64,000 bases of DNA, taken from positions 1,860,001 through 1,924,000 of the forward strand of contig NZ_FNKU01000001.1 of NCBI RefSeq assembly GCF_900100365.1, written 5' to 3'. Each line of letters begins with the position of its first letter. Position 1 is the first letter of the stretch. Below are positions 31,501-40,247 of this stretch, piece by piece. Made by a program: the position numbers and the translations under genes. The notes under the pieces are model-generated. The model was given only the letters and a program-made list of their open reading frames with translations, had not been told where the DNA came from and searched no databases. This DNA is from Pseudomonas cannabina (lineage in GTDB: Bacteria; Pseudomonadota; Gammaproteobacteria; Pseudomonadales; Pseudomonadaceae).

Positions 31501-32226
31501 GCGCGTGCGGTGTTCGGTTTCTGGCCAGCCAATCAGGTCAACGATGACGATCTGCAAGTCTACGCTGATGACGGCAAACCGCTGGCAACACTTCATCACT
31601 TGCGTCAGCAGACCATCAAGCCTGACGGCAAGCCGAACTTATCGCTGGCCGACTTCGTCGCGCCCAAAGACAGCGGCCTGACCGACTACATTGGTGGCTT
31701 CATCACCACCGCCGGCATCGGTGCCGAAGAGATTGCCAAGGCCTATCAGGACAAAGGCGACGACTACAACTCGATCATGGTCAAAGCGCTGGCCGACCGC
31801 CTCGCCGAGGCCTGCGCCGAATGGCTGCACCAGCAGGTGCGCAAGGAATACTGGGGCTATGCCAAAGACGAAGCGCTGGACAACGAATCGCTGATCAAGG
31901 AGCAATACATGGGTATTCGCCCGGCTCCTGGCTATCCGGCATGCCCTGATCACACGGAAAAAGGCACTCTGTTCGCCCTGCTCGATCCGCTCCCCGAAGG
32001 CACCCCGGAGCATACGCCAGGTAAAAGTGGTGTATTCCTCACCGAGCATTACGCGATGTTCCCTGCGGCGGCAGTCAGCGGCTGGTATTTCGCTCATCCG
32101 CAGGCGCAGTATTTTGCAGTGGGCAAGGTCGACAAGGATCAGGTCGAAAGCTACACGGCGCGCAAAGGCCAGGACCTGAGCGTGACCGAGCGCTGGCTGG
32201 CACCCAACCTGGGCTACGACGAGTAA
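28507..32226 (+). CDS. metH: Cobalamin-dependent methionine synthase MetH
   Basis: A 1239-residue modular enzyme that methylates homocysteine from methyltetrahydrofolate through cobalamin. Module 1 (homocysteine, residues 1-340) has the zinc cysteines near 249 and in [11 protein letters not shown] (about 311-312). Module 2 (folate, 360-640) starts [20 protein letters not shown]. Module 3 binds B12 with VHDIGKN, whose His is near residue 760. Module 4 is the AdoMet reactivation domain ([15 protein letters not shown]). Length matches E. coli MetH. It is monocistronic and followed by a hairpin. It depends on cobalamin, and cobF (57.3 kb) is also in this window. Confidence 0.97.
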   Translation: MSDRSARHQAFLDALKQRILILDGGMGTMIQSYRLEEQDYRGKRFADWPSDVKGNNDLLILTRPDVIGAIEKAYLDAGADILETNTFNATQVSQADYGMESIVYELNVEGARLARKVADAKTLETPEKPRFVAGVLGPTSRTCSLSPDVNNPGYRNVTFDELVENYTEATKGLIEGGADLILIETIFDTLNAKAAIFAVQGVFEELGVELPIMISGTITDASGRTLSGQTTEAFWNSISHAKPISVGLNCALGASELRPYLQELANKANTHVSAHPNAGLPNAFGEYDELPSQTAKIIEEFAQSGFLNIVGGCCGTTPAHIKAIAEAVSGYAPREIPDIPKACRLSGLEPFTIDRQSLFVNVGERTNITGSARFARLIREDNYTEALEVALQQVEAGAQVIDINMDEGMLDSKKAMVTFLNLIAGEPDISRVPIMIDSSKWEVIEAGLKCIQGKGIVNSISMKEGVEQFIHHARLCKRYGAAVVVMAFDEQGQADTEARKKEICKRSYDILVDEVGFPPEDIIFDPNIFAIATGIEEHNNYAVDFINACAYIRDELPYALTSGGVSNVSFSFRGNNPVREAIHSVFLLHAIRNGLSMGIVNAGQLEIYDQIPAELRDCVEDVVLNRTADGTDALLAIADKYKGDGSVKEAETEEWRSWPVNQRLEHALVKGITTHIVQDTEESRLGFTRPIEVIEGPLMAGMNVVGDLFGAGKMFLPQVVKSARVMKQAVAHLIPFIELEKGDKPEAKGKILMATVKGDVHDIGKNIVGVVLGCNGYDIVDLGVMVPAEKILQVARDEKCDIIGLSGLITPSLDEMVHVAREMQRQDFHLPLMIGGATTSKAHTAVKIEPKYSNDAVIYVTDASRAVGVATQLLSKELKPAFIEKTRLEYIEVRERTSARSARTERLSYGAAVAKKPQFDWENYIPAKPTFTGTRVLQDIDLNVLAEYIDWTPFFISWDLAGKYPRILTDEVVGEAATALFEDARQMLRKLIDEKLISARAVFGFWPANQVNDDDLQVYADDGKPLATLHHLRQQTIKPDGKPNLSLADFVAPKDSGLTDYIGGFITTAGIGAEEIAKAYQDKGDDYNSIMVKALADRLAEACAEWLHQQVRKEYWGYAKDEALDNESLIKEQYMGIRPAPGYPACPDHTEKGTLFALLDPLPEGTPEHTPGKSGVFLTEHYAMFPAAAVSGWYFAHPQAQYFAVGKVDKDQVESYTARKGQDLSVTERWLAPNLGYDE

Positions 32227-32235
32227 TGCCCTCAT

Positions 32236-32266
32236 AGGTGCAGCCGACACCCGTTCGGCTGCACCT
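32236..32266. terminator. Bidirectional hairpin between metH and a convergent gene
   Basis: AGGTGCAGCCGA (32236-32247) and TCGGCTGCACCT (32255-32266) form a perfect 12-bp stem with a 7-base loop. It lies in the 54-base space between the convergent metH and binding-protein genes. No T-run follows, but its placement suggests shared transcript termination. Confidence 0.65.
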
Positions 32267-32280
32267 GTGACACCAGCCGC

Positions 32281-33378
32281 CTACTGGCTGCCTTGCGCGG
32301 CCGGCGGCAACATGCCTTTCAGCGAAAACGGCGACTTCTCACCCGATGCCTGCGCGTCAAAGGCTCGTGTGTCGAGCTGGTAACGTTCGTTGCGGGCCGC
32401 CTCCAGAAAGCGCTGCGTATCCTGCGGCTCGACCAGGTGCACAACGTCGATGGTTCGCGCCCCCAATGGCTGACGAGCATGCAACTGGGTGGCATCGTAG
32501 CGATGCAGAAGAATGATGGCCCAGCCTCCCAGGGTGAAATGGCCGGTGGCAACCACGCTGAGGCTGCCATTCAATTGCGCTTGCAATGAAAGGGCCGTGC
32601 CGTTGATGGCGCTGAATACCATGTCCCTGCCCGGCAGACCGCCGCGCTCGCGCAAGGCTTCCATGGCGCCAAATGCCATCAGTTCATTGGCCGCCCATAC
32701 CAGACGAATGTCCGGGTGGCGCTTGAACAGTACGCGGGCCTGCTCCAGCGCCCGATCACGCCGCCATCCGCTGAGGACGATTTGCCGCAGATGCACGTCG
32801 GGGTGTTCGGCAACAGCACGCAGCATGCCCTTTTCACGCAGCAGCGAAACGGCGGTGGTATTGGTTCCGGAAAAGGCCAGCATTTCAACGGTCGCCCCCT
32901 CGGTAGAACGAGGCGCGAGGCTGATGAGCCGCTTGGCGGTCAGGTAACCGCCCTCCTCGTCATTGCCGACCAGGCTGCCGATGAAATCCGGATAGCGAAC
33001 CTGCAGATCGCCCAGAATGCGCATCTGGTCGGCGGTCAGCGTGTTATTGACCGCAAACAGCTTGACCCCGCTGCCGATGGACAGGCGCAGGATCTCCGGA
33101 GCCACGTTCAGCTCGTTGGAGAACAGCAGATAGTCCGGCCGCTCGTCGCCCTGCAAGGTTTTCCGTGCCATGGCGATCAAGGTTCGTGTGTCGCGATCGG
33201 TGTAGAGTATTTTAAGAGACATGCCGGTTGTGAGGGCAGCCGTCTGCATCACCCTTGAATAGCTCTGCCAGTAACCGTCGGTTTCCGAACCGGGGCTTAT
33301 GAACACCACAGAAGCGGCACCTGAAGTAGCGGACCACAGCCAGCCGAGCACGATCAGCCATCGGAGACACGCCTTCAT
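32281..33378 (-). CDS. Periplasmic substrate-binding protein (Peripla_BP_4-like), orphan
   Basis: A 365-residue exported protein with a clear signal peptide (MKACLRWLIVLGWLWSATSGAAS). It has the two-lobed sugar-binding-protein fold of the LacI/RbsB type: SVVFISPGSETDGYWQSYSR for the first strand, GNDEEGGYLTAKRLI, and VWAANELMAFGAMEALRERG in the second lobe. No permease or ATPase gene adjoins it. It may therefore feed a sensor kinase or a transporter encoded elsewhere. The ligand is unknown. Confidence 0.82.
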   Translation of the reverse strand: MKACLRWLIVLGWLWSATSGAASVVFISPGSETDGYWQSYSRVMQTAALTTGMSLKILYTDRDTRTLIAMARKTLQGDERPDYLLFSNELNVAPEILRLSIGSGVKLFAVNNTLTADQMRILGDLQVRYPDFIGSLVGNDEEGGYLTAKRLISLAPRSTEGATVEMLAFSGTNTTAVSLLREKGMLRAVAEHPDVHLRQIVLSGWRRDRALEQARVLFKRHPDIRLVWAANELMAFGAMEALRERGGLPGRDMVFSAINGTALSLQAQLNGSLSVVATGHFTLGGWAIILLHRYDATQLHARQPLGARTIDVVHLVEPQDTQRFLEAARNERYQLDTRAFDAQASGEKSPFSLKGMLPPAAQGSQ

Positions 33379-33479
33379 ACCATTGAGCCTTGAGACACCA
33401 GCGATTAGTCGCTTTACAGGCGAGCTATCGGCCGCACCTGCAAGGTTCTGGAGGCAAGGGCAAATCTTTATCCGGAAGG

Positions 33480-33593
33480 TTACCGGCTGCTGACCCAGAA
33501 CAGCGCGGCGGCAACGGCCAGAATGACAATGAAAAGAATAGCCCAGGCATCAACAGACTTGCTTGGCTTGGTTACTTTCGGGTGCTTGCTCAT
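33480..33593 (-). CDS. Small single-helix membrane protein, 37 residues
   Basis: A short gene starting ATG at 33593 and ending TAA at 33480, with GAGG about 8 bases before the start. The product begins MSKHPKVTKPSKSVDAW, a basic N-terminus, and continues with one hydrophobic helix (AILFIVILAVAAALFW) ending SSR. It is therefore a likely inner-membrane peptide with its N-terminus in the cytoplasm. It lies between the orphan binding protein (same strand) and cysI (opposite strand). I do not recognise a named family. Confidence 0.65.
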   Translation of the reverse strand: MSKHPKVTKPSKSVDAWAILFIVILAVAAALFWVSSR

Positions 33594-33937
33594 CGCATCG
33601 CCTCTTGTCGGTTTTGTAGGTGATTGCACATGAAAAATCAGGTCTGGCCACTTTCTTCACGGTAACAACCTCAGTTAAGTCGAGTCTTGACCACACGGCA
33701 AGCAGGGATATGAACCCGCGTCGAATTGCTTATCGCTTTTAGTGATTTGCATATATATAAACATCACTTTTATCGATATCTGCAAACTGCTATCGTCGCC
33801 TCCGCTCCCCGGGGAGTGCGCGGCCGTGCGCGCAGAATTGACCAGATGAAGCAGGCAGACAGCGAACGACAGGTGTTGCCGCCCGGACTTTCACGCGACT
33901 GACCTGCTTCATGACGAAGCCTGAGAACAGGACCTAT
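33594..33937. other. Promoter region of cysI
   Basis: This 344-base region divides the small membrane gene from cysI. Its central part (33731-33780) is markedly AT-rich, with an AGTGAT/ATCACT inverted repeat (33741-33746 and 33763-33768) around TATATATAA. It probably holds the cysI promoter and a regulator site; CysB would be expected from the pathway but I cannot verify a site. No further gene is seen. Confidence 0.5.
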
Positions 33938-35596
33938 ATGTACGTATACGACGATTACGATCAGAGGATCATCGAGGACCGCGTCAAGCAGTTCCGGGAT
34001 CAGACCCGCCGCTATCTGGCCGGGGAGCTGAGCGAGGAAGAGTTTCGACCGTTGCGCCTGCAAAACGGGCTGTATGTTCAGCGTTTCGCGCCGATGCTGC
34101 GCGTCGCCGTACCGTACGGCCAACTGACGTCGCGCCAGGCGCGCATGATGGCAAAGATCGCTCGCGATTATGACAAGGGCTACGCGCACATCAGCACCCG
34201 TCAGAATGTGCAGTTCAACTGGCCGGCGCTTGAAGACGTGCCGGATATTCTTGCCGAGCTGGCAACCGTGCAGATGCACGCCATCCAGACCAGCGGCAAC
34301 TGCCTGCGCAACGTGACCACCGACCAGTTTGCCGGGGTTGCCGCCGATGAGCTGATCGACCCGCGCCCATGGTGCGAGATCGTTCGTCAGTGGACCACCT
34401 TTCACCCGGAGTTTGCCTACCTGCCGCGCAAATTCAAGATCGCCATCAACGGCTCGACCAGCGACCGCGCAGCGATCGAAGTTCATGACATCGGGCTTGA
34501 ACCGGTGCATAACGACGCTGGCGAACTGGGCTTCCGGGTCCTGGTCGGTGGCGGGCTGGGCCGTACTCCGGTGGTCGGCGCGTTCATCAACGAGTTTCTG
34601 CCGTGGCAGGACCTGCTTAGCTACCTGGACGCCATTTTGCGGGTCTATAACCGCTACGGTCGTCGCGACAACAAGTACAAGGCGCGCATCAAGATTCTGG
34701 TCAAGGCATTGACCCCTGAAGTGTTCGCGGCGAAAGTCGAGGCGGAGATGGCCCACTTGCGTGGCGGCCAGACCACCCTGACCGAAGCCGAAGTGCAGCG
34801 CGTCTCGCGGCATTTCGTCGACCCGCAATACAAGGCTCTCAGCGATCAACACGCTGAACTGGCCGCGCTCGATGCCCAGCATCCGGGCTTCGCCCGCTGG
34901 CGTCAGCGCAATGTACTGGCTCACAAGAAGCCGGGCTACATTGCGGTGACCCTGTCGCTCAAGCCAACCGGCGTGGCGCCGGGCGACCTGACCGACAAAC
35001 AGCTCGACGCCGTCGCCGATCTGGCCGACCGCTACAGCTTCGGTCAGCTGCGCACTTCCCACGAGCAGAACATCATCCTTGCCGATGTCGAGCAGGCCCA
35101 ATTGTTCGCACTGTGGAACGAGCTGCGCGAAAACGGCTTTGCGACCCCTAACATCGGCTTGTTGACTGACATTATCTGCTGCCCGGGTGGTGATTTCTGC
35201 TCGCTGGCCAACGCCAAGTCGATCCCGATTGCCGAATCCATCCAGCGCCGCTTCGACGATCTGGATTACCTGTTCGATATCGGTGAGCTGGACCTGAATA
35301 TTTCCGGCTGCATGAACGCCTGCGGTCACCACCACGTCGGCCACATCGGCATTCTGGGCGTCGACAAGAAAGGCGAAGAGTTCTACCAGGTTTCGCTCGG
35401 CGGCAGTGCCAGCCGTGATGCGAGCCTGGGCAAGATCCTTGGCCCTTCGTTCGCCCAGGACGCGATGCCGGACGTGATCGAGAAGCTGATCGACGTCTAC
35501 GTCGAGAAGCGTAACGAAGACGAACGCTTCATCGACACCTTTCAGCGTATTGGCATTGACCCTTTCAAGGAGCGCGTCTATGCAGCGAATCATTAA
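33938..35596 (+). CDS. cysI: Sulfite (nitrite/sulfite) reductase hemoprotein CysI
   Basis: A 552-residue siroheme/4Fe-4S reductase for assimilatory reduction of sulfite to sulfide. Two ferredoxin-like half domains and two catalytic repeats are present. Cluster ligands are seen in CCPGGDFCSLANAKS (about residues 413-420) and NISGCMNACGHHHVGHIG (about 456-461). TSGNCLRNVTTDQFAG is the substrate-side motif. The ATG at 33938 (MYVYDDYDQRI) with AGGA upstream is preferred over the ATG at 33911. It overlaps the DUF934 gene by 17 bases, the standard Pseudomonas cysI arrangement. Confidence 0.92.
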   Translation: MYVYDDYDQRIIEDRVKQFRDQTRRYLAGELSEEEFRPLRLQNGLYVQRFAPMLRVAVPYGQLTSRQARMMAKIARDYDKGYAHISTRQNVQFNWPALEDVPDILAELATVQMHAIQTSGNCLRNVTTDQFAGVAADELIDPRPWCEIVRQWTTFHPEFAYLPRKFKIAINGSTSDRAAIEVHDIGLEPVHNDAGELGFRVLVGGGLGRTPVVGAFINEFLPWQDLLSYLDAILRVYNRYGRRDNKYKARIKILVKALTPEVFAAKVEAEMAHLRGGQTTLTEAEVQRVSRHFVDPQYKALSDQHAELAALDAQHPGFARWRQRNVLAHKKPGYIAVTLSLKPTGVAPGDLTDKQLDAVADLADRYSFGQLRTSHEQNIILADVEQAQLFALWNELRENGFATPNIGLLTDIICCPGGDFCSLANAKSIPIAESIQRRFDDLDYLFDIGELDLNISGCMNACGHHHVGHIGILGVDKKGEEFYQVSLGGSASRDASLGKILGPSFAQDAMPDVIEKLIDVYVEKRNEDERFIDTFQRIGIDPFKERVYAANH

Positions 35597-36074
35597 GAAC
35601 AACGAGGTCATCGACGAAACCTGGCATCTGCTGCCCAAGGAGACGACCTTTGACAGCCTGTCCAACTGCGACGATCTGATCGTTCCGCTGGCGCTGTGGC
35701 GCGAGCATTCGCACGCCCTCAAGGCACGCGACGGCGGCCTGGGTGTGTGGCTGGACAGCGACGAAGAAGCGGAAGAAATCGGTGCTGATGTCGACCAGTT
35801 TCAGGTCATTGCCCTGAACTTCCCTGCGTTCACCGACGGCCGCAGCTTCTCGAACGCGCGTCTGTTGCGTGAGCGTTATGGTTACAAGGGCGAGCTGCGG
35901 GCGATTGGCGATGTGTTGCGTGACCAGTTGTTCTACATGCGTCGCTGCGGCTTCGACGCTTTCGCGGTGCGTGCTGACAAAGATCCGTATGAAGCGCTGG
36001 AAGGCCTGAAGGATTTTTCGGTGACGTACCAAGCGGCAACTGACGAGCCATTGCCGTTGTTCCGCAGGCGCTGA
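35580..36074 (+). CDS. DUF934 protein linked to sulfite reduction
   Basis: A 164-residue acidic cytoplasmic protein of the DUF934 family, which is almost always encoded next to a CysI-type reductase in proteobacteria. The conserved part includes FPAFTDGRSFSNARLLRERY and LRAIGDVLRDQLFYMRRCGF. It starts inside the end of cysI (17-base overlap) with an ATG that follows AAGGAG. The role is unproven; context suggests an accessory factor for sulfite reduction. Confidence 0.88.
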   Translation: MQRIIKNNEVIDETWHLLPKETTFDSLSNCDDLIVPLALWREHSHALKARDGGLGVWLDSDEEAEEIGADVDQFQVIALNFPAFTDGRSFSNARLLRERYGYKGELRAIGDVLRDQLFYMRRCGFDAFAVRADKDPYEALEGLKDFSVTYQAATDEPLPLFRRR

Positions 36075-36657
36075 TTCTCGCCACCAGCTTACTCCGGATT
36101 ATGACTAGCGTGCCGACGCTCTGCGTCCTCTTTTGTGGCGCTGCGCGTCACAAAAGGGCTCTGCGACGTCAGGTAGATTTAGATAAGACTCAAGTCACCT
36201 TTTCGCCCCTCGGCGAGTGACTTTGAAGGATCAAAGTAACCAAAATCCCGGCTCCGTTTCCGGCCCGACTTCGTCGAGTTCCTTCGTCCTGACACTGATC
36301 CGGGGGCCGCCGCAACGGGCCATCCATGGCCCGGTGCGGCTTGCTCGGCGTCCTGCCTCGCATCCCCCGGATCAGCGCCAGGACTCAGCCGTCACTTACG
36401 TCGCGATAGGCGTCGTCAGTCCCATCGTGATAAAAAAGCGCTTTTGTTTATATGCATAGTCGGGGGATATCGTTCAGCACGCTCCAGCGTGGAAACGCAG
36501 TTCTGGACGCTCTGCGTCCGATCTTGATGGGCGGCTCAGCGCAGGGTTGTGACGCAGAGCGTCACGACACTGCATGACGACGCGGAGCGTCGCACGATAG
36601 CTGAGGTTAACGCTTGCCCCCTGGCATCGGCACGACTCATCACGCCTTGAGAAGATC
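36075..36657. repeat. Repeat-rich non-coding region with GACGC-N3-GCGTC palindromes
   Basis: This 583-base gap between DUF934 and sohB has no convincing gene. Four copies of a 13-bp palindrome occur: GACGCTCTGCGTC at 36115-36127 and 36506-36518, GACGCAGAGCGTC at 36551-36563, and GACGCGGAGCGTC at 36579-36591. Between them is a structured stretch with the arms AAGTCAC (36192-36198) and GTGACTT (36217-36223) and a GC-rich block around 36300-36375. The pattern resembles the dispersed palindromic repeats of P. syringae genomes. Confidence 0.7.
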
Positions 36658-37680
36658 CTACCAAAACCGCTGCTGAGTCAAACGCCCCCACCACTTGCTA
36701 GCCACCTGATCCACTGACGTGGCTGCGGCCATGCCCATGCGCTCTTGCAGGCTTTTGCGCTGAACATAATGCAGGTGGAACACGTCGGCCTCTTTGGCAC
36801 GTTCAGCCAGGTATTCGTCGCTGGTTTTCAGCTCGTCGACCAGCAATTTGTCGATGGCCGCCATGCCCAGCCACACTTCGCCGGTCGCTACTTCATCGAT
36901 GGACAGTTGCGGGCGGTAGCTGGCGACGAAGGTCTTGAACAGGTCGTGGGTAATGTCCAGGTCTTGCTGAAATTTCTCGCGGCCCTTTTCGGTGTTTTCG
37001 CCAAATACGGTCAGCGTGCGCTTGTACTCGCCCGCTGTCAGCACCTCAAAATCGATATCGTGCTTTTTTAACAGTCGATTGACGTTCGGCAACTGCGCCA
37101 CGACGCCGATGGAGCCCAGAATGGCGAAGGGTGCGCTGATGATCTTGTTACCGATGCACGCCATCATGTAACCGCCGCTCGCCGCGACCTTGTCGATGCA
37201 CACGGTCAGCGGAATGCCTGCCTGCCGAATGCGCGCCAGTTGCGAGGATGCCAGGCCGTAGCTGTGCACCATGCCGCCGCCGCTTTCCAGACGCAGAACC
37301 ACTTCGTCCTTATCGGTGGCGAGGGTCAACAATGCGGTGATCTCGTGGCGCATGCTTTCCGTGGCAGACGCCTTGATGTCACCGTCGAAGTCCAGCACGT
37401 AGACGCGTGACTTGGACTCGGCCAGCTTTTTCTCTTTCTTCAGCGCCTTGCCCTGCTCTTTGCGTAGCGCCTTGAGGCGATCCTTGTCCAGCAACGATTG
37501 CTCGAGGCGATCATGCAGGCCTTTATAGAAGTCATTGAGGCGCGTGACCTGCAATTGGCCAGCAGTTTTGCGGCGGCCCTTGCCGCGCATGGACGCAATG
37601 GCAACCAGCACCACGACGATGGCGATTACCAGCGTCACAGTCTTGGCCAGAAAACTTGCGTAATCGACAACAAAATCCAC
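36658..37680 (-). CDS. sohB: Inner-membrane S49 peptidase SohB
   Basis: A 340-residue membrane-anchored protease of the signal-peptide-peptidase/SohB family. A helix at residues 10-30 (FLAKTVTLVIAIVVVLVAIA) anchors it. A basic coiled region (60-92) follows, then the S49 domain with catalytic Ser168 in KVAASGGYMMAC and the general-base Lys220 in LTAGEYKRTLTVFG. It probably degrades leftover signal peptides or membrane fragments on the periplasmic side. It ends in TAG and is divergent from the phosphatase gene. Confidence 0.93.
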   Translation of the reverse strand: MDFVVDYASFLAKTVTLVIAIVVVLVAIASMRGKGRRKTAGQLQVTRLNDFYKGLHDRLEQSLLDKDRLKALRKEQGKALKKEKKLAESKSRVYVLDFDGDIKASATESMRHEITALLTLATDKDEVVLRLESGGGMVHSYGLASSQLARIRQAGIPLTVCIDKVAASGGYMMACIGNKIISAPFAILGSIGVVAQLPNVNRLLKKHDIDFEVLTAGEYKRTLTVFGENTEKGREKFQQDLDITHDLFKTFVASYRPQLSIDEVATGEVWLGMAAIDKLLVDELKTSDEYLAERAKEADVFHLHYVQRKSLQERMGMAAATSVDQVASKWWGRLTQQRFW

Positions 37681-37883
37681 GATTGTTCCTCACTTGCGTT
37701 AAGCCCTTACCGATCAAGGGCTGCGATGAATGCAGCATACCGGCGCCCTGTACCGTTCACCAGCAGGCGACCCGTTACAAACCATTAAAACGATGATTTC
37801 AAACGAGCGTATGTTTTTTCATTGACAGCTCCCCGGCATCCCTCATAACCTCGCCAGACCTTCAACGTACCGAGACGACGGAC

Positions 37884-38594
37884 GTGGGCAGCATCTACCT
37901 GATACGACATGGCCAGGCCTCATTTGGTGCAGACGATTACGACGTTCTGTCGCCGGTTGGCATTCGTCAGGCGCAGGTGCTGGGTGCGCACCTTGTTGAC
38001 CTTGGGCTGAAATTCGACCGTTGCCTGTCAGGTGAGCTGTTGCGCCAGAAAGACACCGCCCGGCATGCACTGGCGCAATACGCCGAAGCCGGGCTGGAAG
38101 TACCGCTCATCGAGACTGACAGCGCCTTTGACGAATTCGACGCCGAAGGGGTGATTCGTGCGCTGATTCCGGCAGTGCTCGGCGAAGAACCCGACGCCCT
38201 GAACATTCTGCGCAACGCGGCAGAGGATCGCGTCGGGTTTCAGCGGCTGTTCACGCTGATCACCCAGCGCTGGCTGAGCGGTCGGCACGATACTCCGGAG
38301 CTGCAAAGTTGGGCGGCCTTCGTGGCTCGCGTGCAGGCCGGTCTGAGCAGAATTCTTGAGTCGGCAAGCGCGCATGAACGCATCGCCGTGTTCACGTCCG
38401 GTGGCACCATCACCGCCCTGCTGCATCTGATTACCGGCATGCCTGCCGCGCAAGCGGTCGAGCTGCACTGGCACATCGTCAATGCGTCGCTGCATCAGCT
38501 TAAATTCAAAGGCAACGAGGTTAGCCTGGTTTCTTTCAACAGTTATACGCATCTGCAATTGCTGAAGACTCCAGAACTCATCACGTACCGCTAG
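37884..38594 (+). CDS. Histidine phosphatase family protein
   Basis: A 236-residue histidine phosphatase (phosphoglycerate-mutase-like). The catalytic motif IYLIRHGQASFG (LxRHGxx) is at the N-terminus and a second conserved His lies in the later FTSGGTITALLHLI region. The frame opens with GTG at 37884; the motif begins four residues later, so no shorter start is possible. The substrate is unknown. It precedes the SCP2-domain gene by 54 bases and is probably co-transcribed with it. Confidence 0.85.
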   Translation: MGSIYLIRHGQASFGADDYDVLSPVGIRQAQVLGAHLVDLGLKFDRCLSGELLRQKDTARHALAQYAEAGLEVPLIETDSAFDEFDAEGVIRALIPAVLGEEPDALNILRNAAEDRVGFQRLFTLITQRWLSGRHDTPELQSWAAFVARVQAGLSRILESASAHERIAVFTSGGTITALLHLITGMPAAQAVELHWHIVNASLHQLKFKGNEVSLVSFNSYTHLQLLKTPELITYR

Positions 38595-38648
38595 TTTCCG
38601 TACATTGCGTCCCTGCGGACGCAGCAATCACTCTAAAAGGATCACGAA

Positions 38649-38966
38649 ATGACCTCAGTAGACGACGCCGTCAAAACCATGCAAGCCAAGTTCAACCCGG
38701 CAGCTGCGGCCGGCCTGGACCTAGTATTTGGCTTCAACATCACCGACGAAGACAAACATTACGCGCTGATCGTCAAGGACAGCACCTGCGAACTGCAGGA
38801 AGGTGAAAACCCGGACGCCAATGTGACGCTGGTCATGGACAGCGCGACCCTGAAGGGCATTGTCAGCGGCGAAACCGACGGCATGCAGGCATTCATGGGC
38901 GGCAAGCTGCGCGCCGAGGGCGACATGATGCTGGCCATGAAGCTCAGCGAGCTGTTTCCGGTATAA
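38649..38966 (+). CDS. SCP2 sterol-binding domain protein
   Basis: A 105-residue one-domain SCP2 protein, of the type that binds lipids or acyl-CoAs in a hydrophobic tunnel. The core is GLDLVFGFNITDEDKHYALI and VTLVMDSATLKGIVSGETDG, ending LRAEGDMMLAMKLSELFPV. A good AAAGGATCACGAA ribosome site precedes the ATG. Its neighbours include APH-like kinase and SDR genes often associated with acyl-CoA use. An intrinsic terminator follows. Confidence 0.9.
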   Translation: MTSVDDAVKTMQAKFNPAAAAGLDLVFGFNITDEDKHYALIVKDSTCELQEGENPDANVTLVMDSATLKGIVSGETDGMQAFMGGKLRAEGDMMLAMKLSELFPV

Positions 38967-38986
38967 CTGCCTGAAACGTGCACCCG

Positions 38987-39015
38987 AACCGAAGCTGACC
39001 GCTTCGGTTTTTTTT
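38987..39015 (+). terminator. Intrinsic terminator after the SCP2 gene
   Basis: AACCGAAGC (38987-38995) and GCTTCGGTT (39001-39009) form a perfect 9-bp stem with a 5-base loop, followed directly by a run of T to 39015. This is a textbook rho-independent terminator. Confidence 0.92.
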
Positions 39016-39156
39016 GGCCTGTCTGTACGGAATCAAGGCTGCTGATCGCCCGGCAACACGCTAGCCTATAACGCTTTAGCGCAGTTGCTGGCGGATGGAT
39101 CAATCATTAAATTAGTCAATGATTCTAACGGACCATAATAAGCAAAAGGGATAAGC

Positions 39157-40224
39157 ATGGCGCTGACCGATCAGTCCACCGAGATTCGTCCGGGCGAAGA
39201 ACTGGACGTTTCCCTCATCGATCCCTATCTGAAGGCTCACCTCCCGACGCTCGAAGGCACCCCGAGCATCAGCCAGTTCCCCGGCGGCGCGTCGAACCTC
39301 ACTTATTTGATCCAGTACCCCGGAAAAGAGCTGGTGCTGCGCCGCCCGCCTTTCGGCCACAAGGCCAGGTCAGCGCATGACATGGGGCGCGAATACCGGA
39401 TACTCAACCAGCTCAAGGACGCGTTTCCTTACTGCCCTCAAGCCTATCTGCACTGCACCGATGCGTCGGTGATAGGCGCGGAGTTCTACGTCATGCAGCG
39501 CGTCGAAGGGATCATTCTGCGCTCTGACCTGCCACCGCAGCTGGGCCTGAACACGCAGCAGACCGAAAACCTGTGCAAGGGCTTCATCGACAAGCTGGTC
39601 GACCTGCACCAGGTCGACTATCAGGCGTGCGGGCTCGGCGATCTGGGAAAGCCGCAAGGTTATGTACAGCGGCAGATTGTCGGCTGGTCCGAACGCTACG
39701 AAAAAGCCATGACCCCGGACGCTCCGGCGTGGGAGCAGGTGAAGGCCTGGCTGGCGGCGAAAATGCCTGCCGACTCACCCACCTCAAGCATCGTGCACAA
39801 CGACTATCGCTTCGACAACGTGATCCTCGACGCCGAGAACCCGATGCGCATCATCGGCGTGCTGGACTGGGAACTGACCACGCTGGGTGATCCGCTGATG
39901 GACCTGGGCAACAGCCTTGCTTACTGGATTCAGGCGGACGATCCTGCGCCCGTGCAGTTGATGCGCCGCCAGCCCAGCAACGCCCCTGGCATGCTGACCC
40001 GGCAGGCGTTCGTCGATTACTACGCCGAACGCGCTGGCATCCGTATCGACAACTTCGACTTTTACTACACCTACGGCCTGTTTCGTCTGGCCGGTATCGT
40101 GCAACAGATCTACTACCGTTTTTATCACGGCCAGACCCAGGACAAACGCTTCGATCAGTTCGTGCAGATGAACCGGCTGCTCGAGCAGATGAGCCTGGCG
40201 GTAATCGCCAAATCCAGCCTTTGA
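39157..40224 (+). CDS. APH-family phosphotransferase (ACAD10/11-type kinase)
   Basis: A 355-residue aminoglycoside-phosphotransferase-fold kinase. The nucleotide-binding part is FPGGASNLTYLIQYPGKELV with LVLRRPPFGHKARSAHDM. The catalytic loop is SSIVHNDYRFDNVILD, and the metal-binding motif is GVLDWELTTLGDPLMDLGNS. Proteins like this, fused or adjacent to acyl-CoA dehydrogenases, phosphorylate hydroxyacyl substrates in ACAD10/11 systems. Here it is followed 23 bases later by an SDR gene, not by a dehydrogenase. Antibiotic resistance is unlikely. Confidence 0.85.
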   Translation: MALTDQSTEIRPGEELDVSLIDPYLKAHLPTLEGTPSISQFPGGASNLTYLIQYPGKELVLRRPPFGHKARSAHDMGREYRILNQLKDAFPYCPQAYLHCTDASVIGAEFYVMQRVEGIILRSDLPPQLGLNTQQTENLCKGFIDKLVDLHQVDYQACGLGDLGKPQGYVQRQIVGWSERYEKAMTPDAPAWEQVKAWLAAKMPADSPTSSIVHNDYRFDNVILDAENPMRIIGVLDWELTTLGDPLMDLGNSLAYWIQADDPAPVQLMRRQPSNAPGMLTRQAFVDYYAERAGIRIDNFDFYYTYGLFRLAGIVQQIYYRFYHGQTQDKRFDQFVQMNRLLEQMSLAVIAKSSL

Positions 40225-40247
40225 TGGCGCCAAGACCAGGAACTGCA

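Noticed and set aside
29542..31599. A 685-codon open frame on the minus strand across metH
   Set aside because: It lies wholly opposite the well-conserved metH frame, has no recognisable domain, and is the usual antisense shadow of high-GC codon usage.
33770..35722. A 650-codon minus-strand open frame across cysI
   Set aside because: It mirrors the cysI reading frame and has no domain signature.
36075..36657. A CRISPR array from the repeated palindromes
   Set aside because: The repeats are short palindromes at irregular distances with no uniform spacers, and no cas genes are near.
39157..40224. An aminoglycoside-resistance phosphotransferase
   Set aside because: The APH-type fold is shared by metabolic kinases; the neighbours are acyl-CoA-type enzymes and the closest match is the ACAD10/11 kinase type.
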